A stretch of DNA of 64,000 bases from DASRFA01 sp035651755 (GCA_035651755.1 DASRFA010000018.1:62001-126000), one strand, 5' to 3'; shown: positions 50,413 through 59,806, counted from the first letter of the stretch. The notes: a model not told the origin generated them from the letters alone. Program-made: numbers and translations.

Positions 50413-51048
50413 ATGGGGTCGCCGACGCCGCCCGCCGAAACACCCGAGGGCGACCGTCGCACGCGCATCCTGGATGCGGCCCTCCGCATCTTCTCCGAGG
50501 TCGGGTACGCGCGCGCGACGATCAAGCGGATCGCGGTCGCCGCCGGCCTCCGGTCGCCCGCGGCCCTGTACTGGTACTTCCCGGACAAGGCGAGCCTCTT
50601 CCGGGCGGTCGCCATCGAGCAGGCGAAGCTGCCGGAGCGGGTCGCGGCGCTGAACCTCTCCGCGGACCTTCCGGTCGCGGAGTTCCTTACGCGCTTCGGG
50701 CGCGCCTTCCTCGATTTCTTCCACGGCGACCAGATCGCTCGCCTCATTCGGCTCGCGATCGTCGAGCGCGACCTCGTGAAGGAGTTCGGGTTCTCGGTCG
50801 AGCGCGACGTCCCGAACAACGTCTTCGTCTTCCTCGACGCCTACTTCCGGCTCAAGATGGCCGACGGCACGCTGCGCGAGATCGACCCGCGCGCCGCGAC
50901 GCAGTCCTTCCTGTCGCAGCTCTGGATCCAGGTCGGGGTCCGGAGCTTCTTTCCGGGCCTCGGCCCCGAGCCCCCGCCGGACGACGTCTTCCTGCCGGCG
51001 ATGGTCGAGCTCTTCGTGAACGGCTTGAAGCGCGACCCGAAGCGGTGA
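50413..51048 (+). CDS. TetR-family transcriptional regulator
   Basis: 211 residues from ATG 50413; the frame is open 138 bases upstream but MGSPTPPAETPEGD fits the family start. HTH: RTRILDAALRIFSEVGYARA with TIKRIAVAAGLRSPAALYWY and FPDKASLFRAVAIEQA. The C-terminal domain (about 75-200) is ligand-binding and begins LPVAEFLTRFGRAFLDFFHG. It probably represses its own promoter at the palindrome 50273-50288 and the P450 gene 13 bases downstream. Ligand unknown. Acidic C-domain residues suggest a hydrophobic effector. Confidence 0.9.
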   Translation: MGSPTPPAETPEGDRRTRILDAALRIFSEVGYARATIKRIAVAAGLRSPAALYWYFPDKASLFRAVAIEQAKLPERVAALNLSADLPVAEFLTRFGRAFLDFFHGDQIARLIRLAIVERDLVKEFGFSVERDVPNNVFVFLDAYFRLKMADGTLREIDPRAATQSFLSQLWIQVGVRSFFPGLGPEPPPDDVFLPAMVELFVNGLKRDPKR

Positions 51049-51061
51049 TGAGGTGGGCGCG

Positions 51062-52246
51062 ATGGAGCTGAACCCGTTCTCGCACGAGTTCCACGAGAAC
51101 CCGTACCCGACGTACCGCTGGCTTCGGGACCACGCGCCGCTCTACCGCAACGACGCGCTCGACTTCTTCGCTCTCTCCCGCTTCCGCGACGTCGTCGCCG
51201 CCTCGTACGATTGGGAGACCTACAGCTCGGCGGAGGGCACGACCGTCGAGCGGCTCGACGCGCGCCTGTTCGAGGCGACGCCGATGATGATCTTCCTCGA
51301 TCCGCCGCGCCACGATCGCCTGCGGAAGCTCGTGAGCCGCGCGTTCACGCCGAGGCGCGTCGCGGAGCTCGAGCCGTTCGTGCGCGCGACGGTGGTCCGC
51401 CTGCTCGACGACCTCGTCGCGCGCGGCGGCGGAGACTTCGTCGCCGACTTCTCGACGCCGCTGCCGATGGAGGTGATCTTCACGTTGCTCGGCGTGCCGC
51501 CGGGCGATCGCGTCGAGCTGCGCCACTGGATGGACCTCGCGCTCGAGCGCGACCGCGACACTCCCGAGATCCCGCCGCGCGCGATCGAGGCGATGGCGAA
51601 GATGATCGGCTACTGGTTCGAGCTCGTGACCGAGCTCCGTCGGTCGCCGAACGAAGGGCTCATCGCCGCGCTGCTCGACGCCGAGGTCGAGTCGGACGAC
51701 GGCGGCACCACCAAGCTGACCGACGGCGAGATCGCGGGCTTCTGCTCGCTCCTCGGTTCCGCCGGCAACGAGACCGTGACGAAGCTCCTCGCGAACGCGG
51801 CCGTCCTCTTCGCCCGGCATCCGGAGCAGTACGACCGGATCCGCGAGGACGCGGCGGTGATCCCGGGCGCGGTGGAGGAGGTGCTGCGCTACACGTCGCC
51901 GTCGCAGTACCAGGGACGGACCGTCATGCGCGACGTCGAGTGGTACGGCGTGCCGGTCCCGCGCGGATCGCGGATCCTGGTCCTCACGGCGTCCGGCAAT
52001 CGCGACGAGCGCGAGTTCGAGGATCCCGATCGCTTCGACGTGACGCGCAAGGTCCCGATCGCCCTCGGCTTCGGGCAGGGCATCCACTTCTGCCTGGGCG
52101 CGTCGCTCGCGCGCCTCGAGAGCCGGGTCGCGCTCGAGGAGTTCTCCCGGCGGTTTCCGCGCTATGCGATCGACGAGTCGCGCTGCGTGCGCGTGCACAT
52201 GAGCAACGTGCACGGCTACGAGAGCGTCCCGTTCGAAGCGCGCTGA
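51062..52246 (+). CDS. Cytochrome P450
   Basis: 394 residues from ATG 51062, with GAGGTGG upstream; GTG 51053 in frame is an alternative. I-helix GFCSLLGSAGNETVTKLLAN (AGxET), K-helix EEVLRYTSP (ExxR) and heme-binding LGFGQGIHFCLGASLARLES with Cys344 as axial ligand identify a soluble class I bacterial P450 (CYP107/125-like). Needs an electron partner such as ferredoxin, which is not adjacent. It follows a TetR gene by 13 bases, so expression is likely drug- or substrate-induced. Substrate unknown. Convergent with the SDR gene. Confidence 0.92.
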   Translation: MELNPFSHEFHENPYPTYRWLRDHAPLYRNDALDFFALSRFRDVVAASYDWETYSSAEGTTVERLDARLFEATPMMIFLDPPRHDRLRKLVSRAFTPRRVAELEPFVRATVVRLLDDLVARGGGDFVADFSTPLPMEVIFTLLGVPPGDRVELRHWMDLALERDRDTPEIPPRAIEAMAKMIGYWFELVTELRRSPNEGLIAALLDAEVESDDGGTTKLTDGEIAGFCSLLGSAGNETVTKLLANAAVLFARHPEQYDRIREDAAVIPGAVEEVLRYTSPSQYQGRTVMRDVEWYGVPVPRGSRILVLTASGNRDEREFEDPDRFDVTRKVPIALGFGQGIHFCLGASLARLESRVALEEFSRRFPRYAIDESRCVRVHMSNVHGYESVPFEAR

Positions 52247-52249
52247 CCC

Positions 52250-53147
52250 TCAGCGGCCGGTTTCGCGGCGGCCCGCGCCGACCTCCGTCCCTTCCGCCAT
52301 CGGTCGCTTGACGGCTCCGCTCGTGTCCGGGCCCGGCGGCGGCTGCTCCATCTGGGTCTTTTGCATCTGCTTCGCGCCGAGCTTCTCGGCGACCGCGGGC
52401 GCCAGCTTCTGGAGGAGCACCTTCGCGATGCCGTCCGCGCCGACGATCTTCTGGTCCTTCGGGTCCGCGACCAGGCCGACCAGGACGTCGACGACGTTCT
52501 GCGGGTCGTGCAGGGGCCACGGGCCTTCACCTCGTGCCCGGTGTAGTTCGCGGCGTGGTCGAAGAACGGAGTGTCGTGCGCGGTCGGGAGCACGACGCAG
52601 ACGTGGATCCCGTCGAGCCCGTTCTGCCCGACCTCCTGCCGGAGCGCGTCGCTGAGTCCGACGACGCCGTGCTTCGCCGCGGCGTAGGACGCGAAGTACG
52701 GCACGGTGTGCTTCCCGAGCTCCGATGACACGTTGATGAGCGTGCCGGAGCGCTGCCGCACGAACTCGCGATAGGCGACGTAGGTCCCGTACAGCGTGCC
52801 GAGCAGATCCGTGCGGACCACCTGGTCGTGGAGGTCCAGAGGAACGTCCTCGAAGCGGCCGAGCGCGCCGACGCCGGCGTTGTTCACCCAGACGTCGATG
52901 CGGCCGAACGCGTCGAGCGCCGACTTGCCGAGCGCCTCCATCTGTTCCCGCACGCTGACGTCGGTCGGGACCGCGATCGCGCGACCGCCGTCGCGCTCGC
53001 ACTCGCGCGCGACCTCCTCGAGCTCCTGCGCGCCGCGAGGACGACGCTCGCGCCGCGGCGCGCGAGCTCGATCCCGGCGCCCTTGCCGAAGCCGCTCGAC
53101 GCTCCGGTGATGACGACGACCTTCTGCGGATATGCTGCATCGCTCAC
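52250..53147 (-). pseudogene. Short-chain dehydrogenase/reductase with two frameshifts
   Basis: From GTG 53147 (GGGAGG seven bases ahead). The gene's parts lie in three frames: VVVITGASSGFGKGAGIELA (cofactor-binding TGxxxGxG) in one; then, after a shift near 53035, AQELEEVARECERDGGRAIA, the NNAGVGALG motif, SSELGKHTVPYFASYAAAKH (catalytic Ser, YxxxK); then, after a second shift near 52520, PWPLHDPQNVVDVLVG and the C-terminus. Residues outside shifts are well conserved. Either a true pseudogene or base-calling errors in this GC-rich region. The protein would otherwise be an NAD(P)-dependent oxidoreductase of about 299 residues with a 45-residue Glu/Pro-rich tail. Convergent with the P450 gene. 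Confidence 0.75.
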
Positions 53148-53411
53148 GGCAAAACCTCCCCGGAGGATCGAAGGCAGCAAGGCTCGTTCCACGGATCGAC
53201 CCGCGAGCGGGGCGCCGCGCACGAGGCGGCGATCGCGCGGGTAGCTTCGCGTCGCGCGCGTTGCAGGCACGCGCTGCAGAATCGTCAAATCGCCCGCCGC
53301 GCAGACGAGCTCGCGCCCCATCGAGCCGCGAATCGCGGCCCGCCGACCCGGCGCGGCGCGCTTGCGTCGGGTCGCGATGCATGGCGGCATCCGAGCCGCA
53401 CGAGGAGCTCG

Positions 53412-55514
53412 ATGAAGCCGCGCACGCGATTCTCGCTCGCCTACTACCTCTGGATCTTCTTCCTTCTCGTCGTCGTCCAGTCGACGTTCTTCTCGCGGCC
53501 GGACGTCCCGCAGATCGCCTACAGCGAGTTCCTCGACCGCGTGGCGAAGGACCAGGTCGAGAAGGTCGTCCTCACGCAGGGGACGATCTACGGCGAGATG
53601 AAGTCGAGCGCGCCGGACGCGGAAGCGGGCGAGGGATCGCGCGCCGCGCCGTCCGAGCCGAGCGCGCCCACGCCAGCGAAGGCGGCGCCGCCTGCAGCGG
53701 CCGGCGGGGCCGTCGCACGACCGGCGTCCGCCGCTTCCCATCCGAGCACGCTCGAGCCGCCGGCGAAGGAGACGCCGTGGCGGCTCGACCTCGCGCGTCT
53801 CCGCGCGTGGTGGAGCGGCGTGCGCGCCGACGCGCGGCGCGAGGCCGAGGAGCGGCAGGACCGGATCCGCCGGCAGTTCACGGTGACGCCGGTCGAGGAC
53901 CGGTCGCTGGTCGCGACCCTGCAGGCGCACGGCGTCGACTTCCGAGCCGAGCTCGAGACCCACTTCTTCCGGGACCTGTTCCTGAACTGGGTCATCCCGT
54001 TCGGCTTGATGTTCCTCGTGTGGGGATACGTCATGCGCCGGATGGGGCAGGGGCCCGCGGCCCTGAACCTCGGGAAGAGCAAGGCGAGGATCTACGAGGT
54101 CGATCCGAACGACCGCGTCCACTTCTCGGACGTCGCGGGCGTCGACGAGGCGATCGAGGAGACGCGCGAGGTGGTCGCGTTCCTGAAGGAGCCATCGAAG
54201 TACACGCGCCTCGGCGCGAAGCTTCCGACGGGCGTCCTCCTCGTGGGGCCGCCCGGAACCGGGAAGACCCTTCTCGCGCGTGCGGTCGCGGGCGAGGCCG
54301 GCGTGCCGTTCTTCAGCCTCTCCGGCTCGGACTTCGTCGAGATGTTCGTCGGCGTGGGCGCCGCCCGCGTGCGCGACCTCTTCGGCGACGCGAAGAAGAA
54401 GGCGCCCTGCATCATCTTCATCGACGAGCTCGACGCGATCGGGAAGTCGCGCGCGGGGCAGGGGCCCGTCGTCGGCGGCTACGACGAGCGCGAGAACACG
54501 CTGAACCAGCTCCTCGTGGAGATGGACGGGTTCGACAAGACCGCGGGCGTCGTGCTGATCGCGGCCACGAACCGGCCCGAGGTGCTCGACCCGGCGCTCC
54601 TCCGCCCCGGCCGCTTCGACCGCCAGATCCTGGTCGACCGGCCCGACCGCGAGGGACGCCTCGCGATCTTCCGGGTGCACGTCCGCCACCTGAAGCTCGC
54701 GGCCGACGTCGACCTCGCGACGATGGCCGCGCAGACGGTCGGCTTCGTCGGCGCCGACATCGCCAACCTGTGCAACGAGGCGGCGCTCCTCGCCGCACGG
54801 CGCAGCCGCGACGAGATCCGGCAGGTCGACTTCCAGGACGCGATGGAGCGCGTGATCGGCGGCCTCGAGAAGAAGAACCGCGTCCTGAACGTGCAGGAGC
54901 GCCGGACGGTCGCGTACCACGAGTCGGGCCACACGCTGATCGGCTACTTCACGCCGGGCGCCGACCCGGTGCAGAAGGTCTCGATCGTGCCACGCGGCCG
55001 CGGCGCCCTCGGCTACACGCTGCAGGCGCCGCTCGAGGACCGCTACCTGATGTCGTACGACGAGCTGCTCGGCCGCATCCGGACGCTCATGGGCGGGCGC
55101 GCCGCCGAGGAGCTCACGTTCGGCGTGATCTCGACCGGCGCCTCGGACGACATCGAGAAGGCGAGCCGGATCGCGCGCGACATGATCACCGTCTACGGCA
55201 TGAGCAAGCGCCTGCCGAACCTGTCGCTCGTCGGGCGCGGCCAGGTCGGGTTCCTCGGCCAGGGGCCGGACAGCGCGCCGCACTCGGCGGAGATCGAGCG
55301 CCTGGTGGGTGAGGAGCAGCTCGAGATCCTGCGGTCGTGCTACGGCGACGCGAAGCGAATGCTCGAGGAGCGCCGTGCACAGCTCGAGGCGCTCGCGCAG
55401 CGCCTCCTCGCGCAGGAGAAGCTCGACGCGAAGGATCTCGCCGAGATCCTCGGCGAGCGCGCCGCCGCCGGCCCGAAGGGCGTCCTGCCGTCCGGCGGCG
55501 CGGGCGCGATCTGA
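53412..55514 (+). CDS. ftsH: ATP-dependent zinc metalloprotease FtsH with enlarged N-terminal region
   Basis: 700 residues. First membrane helix about 9-27; second at 191-208 (LNWVIPFGLMFLVWGYVM). AAA domain: GVLLVGPPGTGKTLLARAVA (Walker A 279-286), CIIFIDELDAIG (Walker B), VVLIAATNRPEVLDPALLR with GRFDRQ (SRH). Zinc protease: TVAYHESGHTLIGYF (His503, Glu504, His507). Between the helices, residues about 65-155 are an Ala/Pro-rich, then Arg/Glu-rich insertion not seen in E. coli FtsH, so the periplasmic segment is about 90 residues longer. It degrades membrane and regulatory proteins. Alone in its direction, 264 bases after the SDR start; no YccA or HflKC adjacent here. Confidence 0.93.
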   Translation: MKPRTRFSLAYYLWIFFLLVVVQSTFFSRPDVPQIAYSEFLDRVAKDQVEKVVLTQGTIYGEMKSSAPDAEAGEGSRAAPSEPSAPTPAKAAPPAAAGGAVARPASAASHPSTLEPPAKETPWRLDLARLRAWWSGVRADARREAEERQDRIRRQFTVTPVEDRSLVATLQAHGVDFRAELETHFFRDLFLNWVIPFGLMFLVWGYVMRRMGQGPAALNLGKSKARIYEVDPNDRVHFSDVAGVDEAIEETREVVAFLKEPSKYTRLGAKLPTGVLLVGPPGTGKTLLARAVAGEAGVPFFSLSGSDFVEMFVGVGAARVRDLFGDAKKKAPCIIFIDELDAIGKSRAGQGPVVGGYDERENTLNQLLVEMDGFDKTAGVVLIAATNRPEVLDPALLRPGRFDRQILVDRPDREGRLAIFRVHVRHLKLAADVDLATMAAQTVGFVGADIANLCNEAALLAARRSRDEIRQVDFQDAMERVIGGLEKKNRVLNVQERRTVAYHESGHTLIGYFTPGADPVQKVSIVPRGRGALGYTLQAPLEDRYLMSYDELLGRIRTLMGGRAAEELTFGVISTGASDDIEKASRIARDMITVYGMSKRLPNLSLVGRGQVGFLGQGPDSAPHSAEIERLVGEEQLEILRSCYGDAKRMLEERRAQLEALAQRLLAQEKLDAKDLAEILGERAAAGPKGVLPSGGAGAI

Positions 55515-55641
55515 GCGCGCCGATGGCGCCGCTGGGCCCTGGTTCGATCCGGAACGCCGCGCCGTCGCGGAGCGCCGCACGAAATGAGGCGGGACAGCGC
55601 GGTGCGCGGCGTCCGGACGGTGAACCGAGGAGATGCAGACG

Positions 55642-56085
55642 ATGGAGAAGATCGCGCTCGCCACGCTCGCGGCCGTCCACCTGATCGTCGCCATGTGGCA
55701 CGGCTCGGCGCACTCGGAGCTCGGGGTGACGCTCTCCTCCGGGCAGAACCTCTTCGTCTACGCCGTCGTCGTGCTCGCTCCGCTGGTCGCGACCGCGCTG
55801 CTCTGGACTCGATACGAGCGATGGGGACTCTGGACGTTCCTCGTCGCGATGTGCGGCGCGCTCCTCTTCGGCGTGTACTACCACTACGTGTTCGTGTCCC
55901 CGGACAACGTTCATCATCTTCCGAACGGAACCACCGCGGCTCACGCCGCGTTCGAGACGACCGCCGCGGTCCTCGCGCTGGCCGAGCTGGCCTCCGCCCT
56001 CTGCGCGGCCTTCGTCCTCGGATGGCACACGCGTCGGATGGAGCGGGTCGCGATCGCGGCTTCGCGTTCCGGAGACCGCTCATGA
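55642..56085 (+). CDS. Four-helix membrane protein, hypothetical
   Basis: 147 residues from ATG 55642 (GAGGAG 9 bases ahead; ATG 55633 is only 1 base from it). Four predicted helices: LATLAAVHLIVAMWHGSAH, LFVYAVVVLAPLVATALLW, FLVAMCGALLFGVYYHYVF and AAFETTAAVLALAELASALC. His-rich turns (HGSAH, YYHY, VHHL) could bind heme or metal, but no known motif is met. It overlaps the next gene (flavodoxin-like reductase) by ATGA; a membrane partner for a quinone reductase is a plausible role. Confidence 0.65.
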   Translation: MEKIALATLAAVHLIVAMWHGSAHSELGVTLSSGQNLFVYAVVVLAPLVATALLWTRYERWGLWTFLVAMCGALLFGVYYHYVFVSPDNVHHLPNGTTAAHAAFETTAAVLALAELASALCAAFVLGWHTRRMERVAIAASRSGDRS

Positions 56086-56828
56086 GGGTTCTGACGGTCT
56101 ATGCGCACCACAATCCGCGGTCGTTTTGCCATGCGATCCTCGAGCGGTTCGCCGCCGGTCTCGCGGACGGCGGCCACAGCAACGAGATCGTCGACCTGCA
56201 CGGCATCCACTTCGATCCCGTTTTTCGCGGCGAGGACGCGCCCAACTGGATCGACGACAGCGTGCCGCCGGACGTGCTCGAGCGGATGCGGGTGAAGGAG
56301 GATCTCCTCGCGGCCGCGGGAGGCCCCATCCGGCGCTTGCTCGTCAAGCGATGGATCGGCGACCGGGACGCGCGCGGAATCATCCAGCGACTCCGTCAGC
56401 GGGGCGGGCCGAAGGACGTGGCCGCACAGCAGCGCAAGGTGGCGGAAGCGGACGCGCTGGCGATCGTCGCGCCCGTCTACTTCGTCGGCTTCCCGGCGAT
56501 CCTCAAGGGGTGGATCGACCGGGTGTTCACCCTCGGGTTCGCCTTCGGGCTGAAGCCGGAAGGATGGCGAGGCGACATCGGAGGTCGCGTTCCGCTTCTC
56601 CGGCACGAGAAGGCGCTGATCATGAGCACCACGATCTTCGACGAGCGCGCCTACGAGTCCGGCCTCGGCGACGCGATGAGGCGTCTCATCGACGAGTTCA
56701 CGTTCGCCTATCCCGGCATCGAGAAAGTCGAGCACGTCTACTTCTACGCCGTCCACGGCGCCGACGACGCGACCCGGCAGGGATACCTGCAGAAGGCGTA
56801 CTCCCTGGGCAGGGACTTCGCGCGATAG
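56082..56828 (+). CDS. NAD(P)H:quinone oxidoreductase, flavodoxin-fold (NQO1/KefF-like)
   Basis: 248 residues. FMN/FAD-binding flavodoxin fold with RVLTVYAHHNPRSFCHAILE at the start, then SNEIVDLHGIHFDPVF and VAPVYFVGFPAILKGWIDRV, which matches NAD(P)H dehydrogenase (quinone) 2 family (MdaB, KefF, NQO1). GFAFGLKPEGWRGDIGGR is the substrate-side loop, followed by the FDERAYESGLGDAMRR and YFYAVHGADDATRQGYL segments. It reduces quinones or nitro compounds by two electrons. Overlap with the membrane gene at 55642 suggests a joint role, e.g. detoxification at the membrane. Convergent with the gene ending at 56855. Confidence 0.83.
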   Translation: MRVLTVYAHHNPRSFCHAILERFAAGLADGGHSNEIVDLHGIHFDPVFRGEDAPNWIDDSVPPDVLERMRVKEDLLAAAGGPIRRLLVKRWIGDRDARGIIQRLRQRGGPKDVAAQQRKVAEADALAIVAPVYFVGFPAILKGWIDRVFTLGFAFGLKPEGWRGDIGGRVPLLRHEKALIMSTTIFDERAYESGLGDAMRRLIDEFTFAYPGIEKVEHVYFYAVHGADDATRQGYLQKAYSLGRDFAR

Positions 56829-56854
56829 CGACGGAGCGCTTTGCCGCGCTGCCG

Positions 56855-57967
56855 TCAAGCGCCGGCGCGCACCTCTCCGAGGCTCACGATGCCGATCGCG
56901 GTGTCCGGCCACGAGCGCTCGCGCGCCGCCTTGGCGAGGACGCGCGACCACGCGACCCACGCCTCCCACGAGAGCCGCTTGTCCCAGGAGGTTCCCCAGG
57001 ACGCGAGCAGCGCGAGCGCCGCCCTCGCCTCGGCGAGCGCCTCCGGCCAGCGCCCGCCGTTCAGCATCGCCTGCGCGAGCAGCACGTGCGGCTCCGCGAC
57101 GAACGGGTTCCGCTCGCACGCCGCGCGCAACCGCTCCGCGGCGCGGGCGGCGTCGTCGCGAGCGCTCGCCTCGACGATCGCGTCCCAGTAGAGGTCGCGC
57201 GCGTCGCGCTCGGCTGCCGGCGCGACGTCGGCGGTGCAGCGCGCGAAGACGGGCGGCAGCGGATCCGCCCCGCACGCCGCGGCGAGGCGTCCGAGGCGCG
57301 CGTTGAGGTGCATCCACAGTCCCGGGCGGTTGTCCCCCGGCCAGAGCGAGTGCGGGTTCCCCGCGCGCGTGGGATCTCCGTCGACGTTCGCGAAGAGACG
57401 GTCCTGCCACGCGAAGTGCTGCTCGGCGTAGTCGGCCATGGTGACGACGAGGAAGACGCCGAGGTCGCGGCGCGACACCCGGACCGAGCCGCCGCCGCGG
57501 TAGAGGTCGACCGCGATCCCCTCGGCCGGGATCGCCGCGCCGTCCTTCACGCGCACGCCCGGGAGCAGCTGCTCGCGCCGGATCTCGCAGAACAGGTGCA
57601 CCAGGCGCTCGGCCTCGGCGCCGATCAGCTCGCGCACGGCGTCGCGGCCGCCGGAGCGGTGGGAGTCGAACACCTTCATGCGGACGAAGCTGTTCGAGTA
57701 GACGCTGTGCATGAGGCCGAGCCGGCAGACGTCGAGCGGCTGGCGCCACGCCGCGAGGATCCGCCAGACGCCGAGCAGGTGGTCGAGGAAGGTCCCGTGC
57801 TTGTGCCAGATCTCGCTCGCGCCCTGGCGGGCGAGGACGTCGAGGCACCGGCCGAACCCCGGATCGATCGCCTCGTACTCGTGCCGGACGAGCGACGCGA
57901 CGTGCGCGGGCAGGTCGGATTCCGCGCGGGCGCGCTCGTCGGCCCCGGCGGCGTGCGAGGAGCTCAT
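56855..57967 (-). CDS. HD-like protein with C-terminal TPR segment (DUF6817-type)
   Basis: 370 residues from ATG 57967, which overlaps the glycosyltransferase stop (ATGA). EIWHKHGTFLDHLLGVWRIL, then WRQPLDVCRLGLMHSVYSNS and FVRMKVFD recall a divergent HD-type metal site (H..H..H/S), as in the DUF6817 group. A middle part, GVFLVVTMADYAEQHFAWQD, continues that domain. The last 100 residues have a TPR-like pair (ACERNPFVAEPHVLLAQAML, EALAEARAALALL). Cytosolic; possibly a hydrolase or carbohydrate-related enzyme, given the coupled glycosyltransferase. The exact reaction cannot be told. Confidence 0.6.
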   Translation of the reverse strand: MSSSHAAGADERARAESDLPAHVASLVRHEYEAIDPGFGRCLDVLARQGASEIWHKHGTFLDHLLGVWRILAAWRQPLDVCRLGLMHSVYSNSFVRMKVFDSHRSGGRDAVRELIGAEAERLVHLFCEIRREQLLPGVRVKDGAAIPAEGIAVDLYRGGGSVRVSRRDLGVFLVVTMADYAEQHFAWQDRLFANVDGDPTRAGNPHSLWPGDNRPGLWMHLNARLGRLAAACGADPLPPVFARCTADVAPAAERDARDLYWDAIVEASARDDAARAAERLRAACERNPFVAEPHVLLAQAMLNGGRWPEALAEARAALALLASWGTSWDKRLSWEAWVAWSRVLAKAARERSWPDTAIGIVSLGEVRAGA

Positions 57968-59163
57968 CGCCTCCACGCCTGGCACGCGTCGCCGCCTTCG
58001 GCAACGCCCTGCGCGAGCTTCGCCTCCGCCGCAGCCGGCGCCAGCGCGCGGTACACGGCGACGTGCCGCCGGGCGGTCTCGTCCCAGCGGAACGCGCGCG
58101 CGCGCTCGGTGCCGCGCGCGCGGAGGTCGGCGCGGCGCGCGCCGTCGCGGAGGAGAGCGTCGAGCGCGTCCGCGAGCGCCGCGACGTCGCCGGCCGGGAC
58201 GAGCTCGGCGGCGCCGGCGAGGTTCTCCGCGAGCGACGAGCCCGCGGTCGCGATCGTCGGAACGCCGCACGCCATCGCCTCGAGGGGCGGAAAGCCGAAT
58301 CCCTCCTCGAACGACGGATACGCGAAGACGGTCGCGCCCGCGTAGAGCGCGGGAAGCTCGCTCGCCGGCACGTAGCCGAGCCGCCGGACGCGGGCGCGGA
58401 GCTCGGGGCGCGCGAGCTCGCGAAGCACCTCGTCCTCGCCCCAGCCGCGCCGTCCCGCGAGCACGAGGGTCGGCGCGTCGCCGCGCCGCTCGACCAGCCG
58501 GCGATAGGCGCCGAGGAGGCCGAGCACGTTCTTTCTCGGCTCGATCGTGCCGACGTACAGAACGTACGAGGGCGGAAGGGCGAGCCGATGGAGGCGCCGC
58601 CGCGCCTCGTCCGGCGGGTCCGGGCGGAAGTCGTCGGCGACGCCCCACGGCACCACCCGGACGCGCTCCGCCGCCGCCGCTCCGAGGTAGCGTGCGATCG
58701 AGATCTCCACCGCGCGCGACGGAACGACGACGACGTCCGCGCGTGCGACGCTGGCTCGAACGGCGGCGAGGTAGAGCGGGCTCCGGCGGAGCCGGATGTG
58801 GTCGCGCGGGCGCGAGAACGACGTCATGTCGTGGATCGTCAGGACATGGCGCGCGGTCGCGCGGACGAGCGGCAGGATGAACGACGGCGAGTGGAGGACG
58901 TCGAGCCGGAGCCGCACGGCGGCGATCGGCAGAACCGCCTGCTGGAACGCGAGGCGTGCGGCGCGCGGGCGGACGCTGAGCGCGCGCAGGGCGAAGTTCT
59001 CGGGCAGCGTTCCGGCGAAGAGCCCGCGGTCCTCGCGATTCACGAAGATCGAGTAGGCGGTCTCGCGATCCGTGCGCGCGAGCGCACGCACGAGGCCGAC
59101 GAGCGCGACGTCGACGCCGGTCGCCTCGGGAAGGAGCGCCGTCAGGTCGATGCCGACGCGCAC
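57964..59163 (-). CDS. GT4-family glycosyltransferase
   Basis: 399 residues from GTG 59163 (VRVGIDLTALLPEATGV; GTG 59178 is five codons upstream). GT-B fold: N-domain LDVLHSPSFILPLVRATARH and VLTIHDMTSF; C-domain PPSYVLYVGTIEPRKNVLG, LVLAGRRGWGEDEVL and FAYPSFEEGFGFPPLEAMAC with GVPTIAT, the nucleotide-sugar motif E-x7-E of GT4. Transfers a sugar from a nucleotide donor to an unknown acceptor. Overlaps the next gene (HD-like). No other polysaccharide genes are near, so the product is not identifiable. Confidence 0.88.
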   Translation of the reverse strand: MRVGIDLTALLPEATGVDVALVGLVRALARTDRETAYSIFVNREDRGLFAGTLPENFALRALSVRPRAARLAFQQAVLPIAAVRLRLDVLHSPSFILPLVRATARHVLTIHDMTSFSRPRDHIRLRRSPLYLAAVRASVARADVVVVPSRAVEISIARYLGAAAAERVRVVPWGVADDFRPDPPDEARRRLHRLALPPSYVLYVGTIEPRKNVLGLLGAYRRLVERRGDAPTLVLAGRRGWGEDEVLRELARPELRARVRRLGYVPASELPALYAGATVFAYPSFEEGFGFPPLEAMACGVPTIATAGSSLAENLAGAAELVPAGDVAALADALDALLRDGARRADLRARGTERARAFRWDETARRHVAVYRALAPAAAEAKLAQGVAEGGDACQAWRR

Positions 59164-59240
59164 CTCGGAGCCATGCACGAATGCGCGTCGAACGTCCAGA
59201 CACCCGCGTTGGACGCCGTCGGGCGCGGTCGCGGCTCCCG

Positions 59241-59702
59241 TCAGCGGTCGCGCTTCCCGGCGAGCTCGCGCGCGACGTGCTCCGCACGCGGTGCCGCCGC
59301 GTCGAAGCTCCGCCCGGCGACGGAAGCCGGCAGCCATGGCGGCTTGCTGCGCGCGAAGATCTCGTACGCGGGCGGCCGGTCGGGCGTGCGGTCGAGCGTT
59401 CCCACCGGGATCTCCACGAAGCCGAAGTCGTCGCGCACGATCGGGAGCGGCGATCCGCAGCGAGCGCAGAAGGTGTGGCGGTAGGCCGGCGGGCTCGTCC
59501 GCAGCGGCGCGTCGTACGCCGTCACCGCGTCCCGTCCCCGCGTCCACGAGAACCCTGCGGAGCGCGCGTAGACCGTGGCGGCGAAGCCGACGCCGTACGA
59601 GCGCCGGCACCGGCTGCAGTGACAGACCTCGATCCGGGTGAGAGGCTCGGCGACCTCGAAGCGGACCGCCTCGCAGAGGCAGCCTCCCGTGTGCGTGGCC
59701 AC
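59241..59702 (-). CDS. GFA-family zinc protein (S-(hydroxymethyl)glutathione synthase-like)
   Basis: 153 residues from GTG 59702; the longer frame is antisense shadow. Zinc-binding cysteines of the GFA/CENP-V fold: THTGGCLCEAVRFEV (Cys8, Cys10), VCHCSRCRRSYG (Cys27, Cys29, Cys32), YRHTFCARCGSPLP (Cys79, Cys82). Family name comes from a glutathione-dependent formaldehyde-activating enzyme; most members have no proven activity. Stop is 77 bases from the glycosyltransferase start on the same strand. Next gene upstream is an LLM oxidoreductase. Confidence 0.88.
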   Translation of the reverse strand: MATHTGGCLCEAVRFEVAEPLTRIEVCHCSRCRRSYGVGFAATVYARSAGFSWTRGRDAVTAYDAPLRTSPPAYRHTFCARCGSPLPIVRDDFGFVEIPVGTLDRTPDRPPAYEIFARSKPPWLPASVAGRSFDAAAPRAEHVARELAGKRDR

Positions 59703-59806
59703 GCGCCGATCTATCGCGCCGCCGACCTCGCGCGCCAGCGGCGTGCGAGAAGCCGTGCGCCCGGAACATTCGCCGCGAGAGGGGCCGAGGAGGCGTTGCG
59801 GGTGCG

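Noticed and set aside
52884..55694. Large minus-strand ORF over ftsH
   Set aside because: Arg/Leu-rich shadow of ftsH without domains; only its last part overlaps the SDR start segment.
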